This document shows positions 15,749-18,127 of a stretch of DNA of 18,127 bases, in pieces. Numbering within the stretch: position 1 is the stretch's first letter; each line of letters starts with the position of its first letter. Source of the stretch: an uncultured Eubacteriales bacterium (GTDB taxonomy: Bacteria > Bacillota > Clostridia > Lachnospirales > Lachnospiraceae). The stretch spans positions 1 through 18,127 of the forward strand of contig ONWL01000019.1 in the NCBI GenBank assembly GCA_900321525.1, written 5' to 3'. The notes beneath the pieces are model-generated. The model saw only the letters and a list, made by a program, of their open reading frames with translations. It was not told the DNA's origin and made no database searches. A program made the position numbers and the translations under genes.

Positions 15749-15877
15749 TTAAACCGGAACTGGCTCTAATTCAATATCTTGTCCGTCTGGGCTAGTTTCC
15801 TCTACACCACTTGTTGTAATCACATCCTCGTACTGAAAACGTACCACTTCCATTTCCGGTGTTGTATAATGTGCCAT
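15749..15877 (-). CDS. 42-residue acidic peptide, candidate RiPP (lasso-like) precursor
   Basis: The ATG (15875-15877) lies 10 bases after GGAG. The product begins MAHYTTPEMEVVRF and continues YEDVITTSG, then a Ser/Asp/Glu/Pro-rich tail ending in EPVPV. It has ten acidic residues and one Arg, and no Cys. YxxPxM at residues 4-9 resembles the YxxPxL leader motif that PqqD-like B1 proteins read in lasso precursors. Thr22 stands at -2 of Gly24, and Asp31 is the eighth residue from that Gly, the usual ring position. This predicts a 23-residue leader and a 19-residue core. It sits 51 bases after the surface-protein gene and upstream of the kinase, PqqD-like and peptidase genes. No lasso cyclase is in view, so the final structure is unknown. 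Alternatively it is a conserved small phosphorylated protein. Confidence 0.7.
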   Translation of the reverse strand: MAHYTTPEMEVVRFQYEDVITTSGVEETSPDGQDIELEPVPV

Positions 15878-15928
15878 TTTTTCATTTCTCCTTTCATTTT
15901 CTTATGTGATATGCCCAACGTGCTCTGC

Positions 15929-18127
15929 CTATTTTTTGCTTACATATGCAGCCGCAGCTTGGGCATATTGATACAATGCCTTCACCATGTTAATTGTGTT
16001 TTCTTTTTTGCTGTATTCTAGTTGTGTTTTCACATAAGTCAGTACGCCATACGAAAATGTAATAGCAGGTTCTGTTTCTTCCTTTGGCGTTACAATCACT
16101 GTAAACATAGAAGATAATTCTGTTGCTTTAATACCCTTAATAGAAACATAATGATTTCCTTTGGCATCTTCTTCACAAACAAGTTCTTTAGTGCTATTTT
16201 TTAACTGGAATGTATAATCATCCATCGTTTTTCCTTCTTCCAGCCCAAAATAGAACCTTAATTCCGTTTCCGAATCTACCAATACGCTGGCACTCATTAA
16301 CTGAATCCCTTTTGTATCTTCCGTGACAGTTTTTTCACTTGCATACTTGGATAAATCCGGAGTTTCTTCGTTTAATACCGGATCTGTGTCTGTTTCATAT
16401 AATCCTGCATTTGCCAGACGATCCAAATTGTACCCAAAATATTGCTGTGCGTATCCACCATAATTGAGCATCGCACGCAGCAGTGGCTTCATTTTCTCAT
16501 ATACTGCACTGGTCTGTCCAAAGACAACATCTGCATACTGCCGAATAGAATAGGTAACTGCTTTTCCCTTTGCTTCTCCCACTATCACTTGTGCAGTAAC
16601 CATTTCACTCATTTGTTTTGCATTTACACTTGTGATCTTCGCCGGAAATTCTTCTCCACAACGGATACAAGCACCACCATTTTCGCCCCACTCATGTCCC
16701 AGTGCCGGAATCACTTCTGTATAAGTATGAGACGGATCATGCTTGCAGGTATAGGTCTTTACACCATCTTCTTCGCAGGTTGCCGGTGTGGTCACCACAC
16801 CTTCATCCCAGTCATGTCCCATTGCTGGCACGATGGTATCTTCACTGGTGATTTCAGCAGTTGCTTCCCCATCGGCAAACAGCTTGCCGCACACTTCACA
16901 GATGTAGTATTCGATACTGCCGTCTGCTTCACAGGTAGCAGCCTTTGCCTCTACCTTCGTCAGTGTGTGTGTTGCCGGAATTGCCTCTGTGTAGGTTGTA
17001 GTGTATTCTTCCGTCCCAATGATTGCTGTTGCAGTGTACAGGACTTCTCCGTTTTCTGTACAGGTTGCTTCCTTTGTAACAGAAGAAGTAACTGCTGCAT
17101 CAATGGTTTCTGTGCTGCCATCATGATAGGTGAAGGTTGCTGCTGCGATACAATCGCCATCCTCATTCTTCTCCCATGTCCATGTTGGTGTACTCTTGGT
17201 ATAATATACCTTAAGGACGGTTCCAGTGGGTACTGTGTCACCATTTGCCGGCAAAACTTCTGGTTCTGTTCCTGTCAAAGCATATCCACGATATTTCTGT
17301 GCTGCGATATCCAATTCTGTGATTGCTATGACTGGATTTTCTTCATTGATCCATGCGGTATCATGATACTGCTGCAGGAATGCTTCACTTCCATCCACAT
17401 CATGAATCACCGTATAATGCACATCTTGTGTCTGACTGTCATCTCTTGTCCACTGGGCAGTCAACGTCACATCCTGTGCAGGCATCGTAAATGTATTGCC
17501 CGTCACTTCTGTATCCTCAGAAGTCCATCCATCAAAAGCATAGCCTGTGCGCTTTGGTTCCTCATTGATGGTCACGATTTGTCCCACTGTAGCAGTCTGC
17601 TCTGTCGGCAGATTGGTTACATCCACCGCCCCCGGTACAAAGCTGATCCCATAAGACTTCACCTGTGCATCATATACTGCCTGATAAGCGGCATCTACCG
17701 TCACAAATGTACTGACTACCGGCGTCCATCCATTGAATTCATAAGTATACGCACTGTCTGCATCCTGAGATGGCGCCGCGCCGTCATAACTGGTACGGGT
17801 GCCATATGTGACTCCAGAATCTGTTTCCAATATGGAGCCATCCCCATTCAGCCATCTGACGGTATACGGTCCTTTCGGATCTTCTGACAATGCCTTTTGC
17901 AGTTCTTCTTTGACGGCTGCGCTGACCAGTGTCGCTCCGGATACCGTATCAATGTCGTTTGCTGCGGAAACCGGCTGTCCGATCAGCTGTTCCTTGTATG
18001 ATGCGAGGGCTGTATTCAGATAATTCAAATTTTTTGCACTGGTATCTGCATCTGCTGTCAGTCTCCAGGTCTTTGCTTTATAGGAAAGAGCAACTTCGAT
18101 CTGTCCGTTATTTGCTGCAGACACTTT
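15929..18127 (-). CDS. large cell-surface protein with FMN-binding-like, InlB-type and Cys-repeat segments (5' end outside window)
   Basis: About 730 C-terminal residues are visible; the start lies beyond the right edge. Numbering from the first visible codons, residues 57-69 (NDIDTVSGATLVS) resemble the FMN attachment motif of FMN-binding domains. Residues 86-152 and 157-226 are two InlB/Listeria-Bacteroides type repeats (GYAFDGW, DVTLTAQW). Residues 235-310 resemble a MucBP-like unit ending LKVYYTK. From 351 to 495 come three cysteine repeats (EATCTENG, AATCEADG, PATCEEDG) with CEVCG and CIRCG pairs and recurrent PALGHEW-like segments. A final domain of about 230 residues ends NMVKALYQYAQAAAAYVSKK with no LPXTG or membrane anchor. 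It is likely exported and surface-bound, of unknown ligand. The peptide gene follows 51 bases later. Confidence 0.8.
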   Translation of the reverse strand, partial: KVSAANNGQIEVALSYKAKTWRLTADADTSAKNLNYLNTALASYKEQLIGQPVSAANDIDTVSGATLVSAAVKEELQKALSEDPKGPYTVRWLNGDGSILETDSGVTYGTRTSYDGAAPSQDADSAYTYEFNGWTPVVSTFVTVDAAYQAVYDAQVKSYGISFVPGAVDVTNLPTEQTATVGQIVTINEEPKRTGYAFDGWTSEDTEVTGNTFTMPAQDVTLTAQWTRDDSQTQDVHYTVIHDVDGSEAFLQQYHDTAWINEENPVIAITELDIAAQKYRGYALTGTEPEVLPANGDTVPTGTVLKVYYTKSTPTWTWEKNEDGDCIAAATFTYHDGSTETIDAAVTSSVTKEATCTENGEVLYTATAIIGTEEYTTTYTEAIPATHTLTKVEAKAATCEADGSIEYYICEVCGKLFADGEATAEITSEDTIVPAMGHDWDEGVVTTPATCEEDGVKTYTCKHDPSHTYTEVIPALGHEWGENGGACIRCGEEFPAKITSVNAKQMSEMVTAQVIVGEAKGKAVTYSIRQYADVVFGQTSAVYEKMKPLLRAMLNYGGYAQQYFGYNLDRLANAGLYETDTDPVLNEETPDLSKYASEKTVTEDTKGIQLMSASVLVDSETELRFYFGLEEGKTMDDYTFQLKNSTKELVCEEDAKGNHYVSIKGIKATELSSMFTVIVTPKEETEPAITFSYGVLTYVKTQLEYSKKENTINMVKALYQYAQAAAAYVSKK

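Noticed and set aside
12611..15877. Calling the region a complete lasso peptide cluster
   Set aside because: No asparagine-synthetase-like cyclase, transglutaminase-like B2 protease or ABC transporter is visible; only the precursor pattern and three accessory proteins match.
16442..17887. Long plus-strand open frame (481 codons) opposite the surface protein
   Set aside because: It lies wholly antisense to a gene with clear repeats and domains, has an unnatural Cys/Ile-rich composition and no family resemblance; it follows from the codon use of the opposite strand.
1..18127. CRISPR arrays, insertion sequences or prophage attachment sites
   Set aside because: No regularly spaced identical repeats, transposase genes or integrase genes were seen; the tRNA-Pro 3' end is not repeated elsewhere in the window.

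Overview
The window comes from a Gram-positive anaerobe of the class Clostridia, most likely a gut Lachnospiraceae. The evidence is AGGAGG-type ribosome binding sites before nearly every gene, the sequences of RpoB, RpoC and the ribosomal proteins, a 49-residue zinc-type L33, and InlB-like and cysteine-containing surface repeats. Every protein gene I can support reads on the minus strand, so transcription runs from the right edge to the left. The only plus-strand gene is a tRNA-Pro(GGG).

Right part (18127 to about 12611), an accessory region. It opens with the C-terminal part of a large exported surface protein (FMN-binding-like motif, InlB-type repeats, Cys repeats). A 42-residue acidic peptide gene follows 51 bases after it. 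A strongly palindromic intergenic stretch and a promoter with an operator-like palindrome come next. Four genes then follow: an HPr-kinase-like ATPase, a PqqD-like recognition protein, a small S26-type Ser/His peptidase and a family-5 nucleotidyltransferase. This looks like a RiPP (ribosomally made, modified peptide) system. The peptide carries lasso-precursor hallmarks: a YxxPxM leader motif, Thr at -2, Gly at +1 and an acid at +8. The lasso cyclase and the usual B2 protease are not visible.

Middle part (about 12564 to 8206), the translation and transcription operon. A consensus promoter precedes rpmG-secE-nusG-rplK-rplA. A short gap holds a possible 29-codon membrane peptide gene. A second consensus promoter with an L10-type leader and attenuator precedes rplJ-rplL, and an intrinsic terminator ends that unit.

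Left part (8106 to 1), rpoB and rpoC, driven by their own promoter. That promoter lies back to back with the promoter of tRNA-Pro. The rpoB-rpoC gap holds a nested inverted repeat. rpoC has one in-frame TAA at 2005-2007 inside otherwise uninterrupted coding sequence. This is surprising for an essential gene and is either a sequence error or a real lesion.

Intergenic stretches below 300 bases are described with the neighbouring features. The only longer protein-gene-free stretches are 7624-8281 (rpoB promoter, tRNA unit, two terminators) and 9341-9983 (L10 leader, promoter, small ORF, hairpins).
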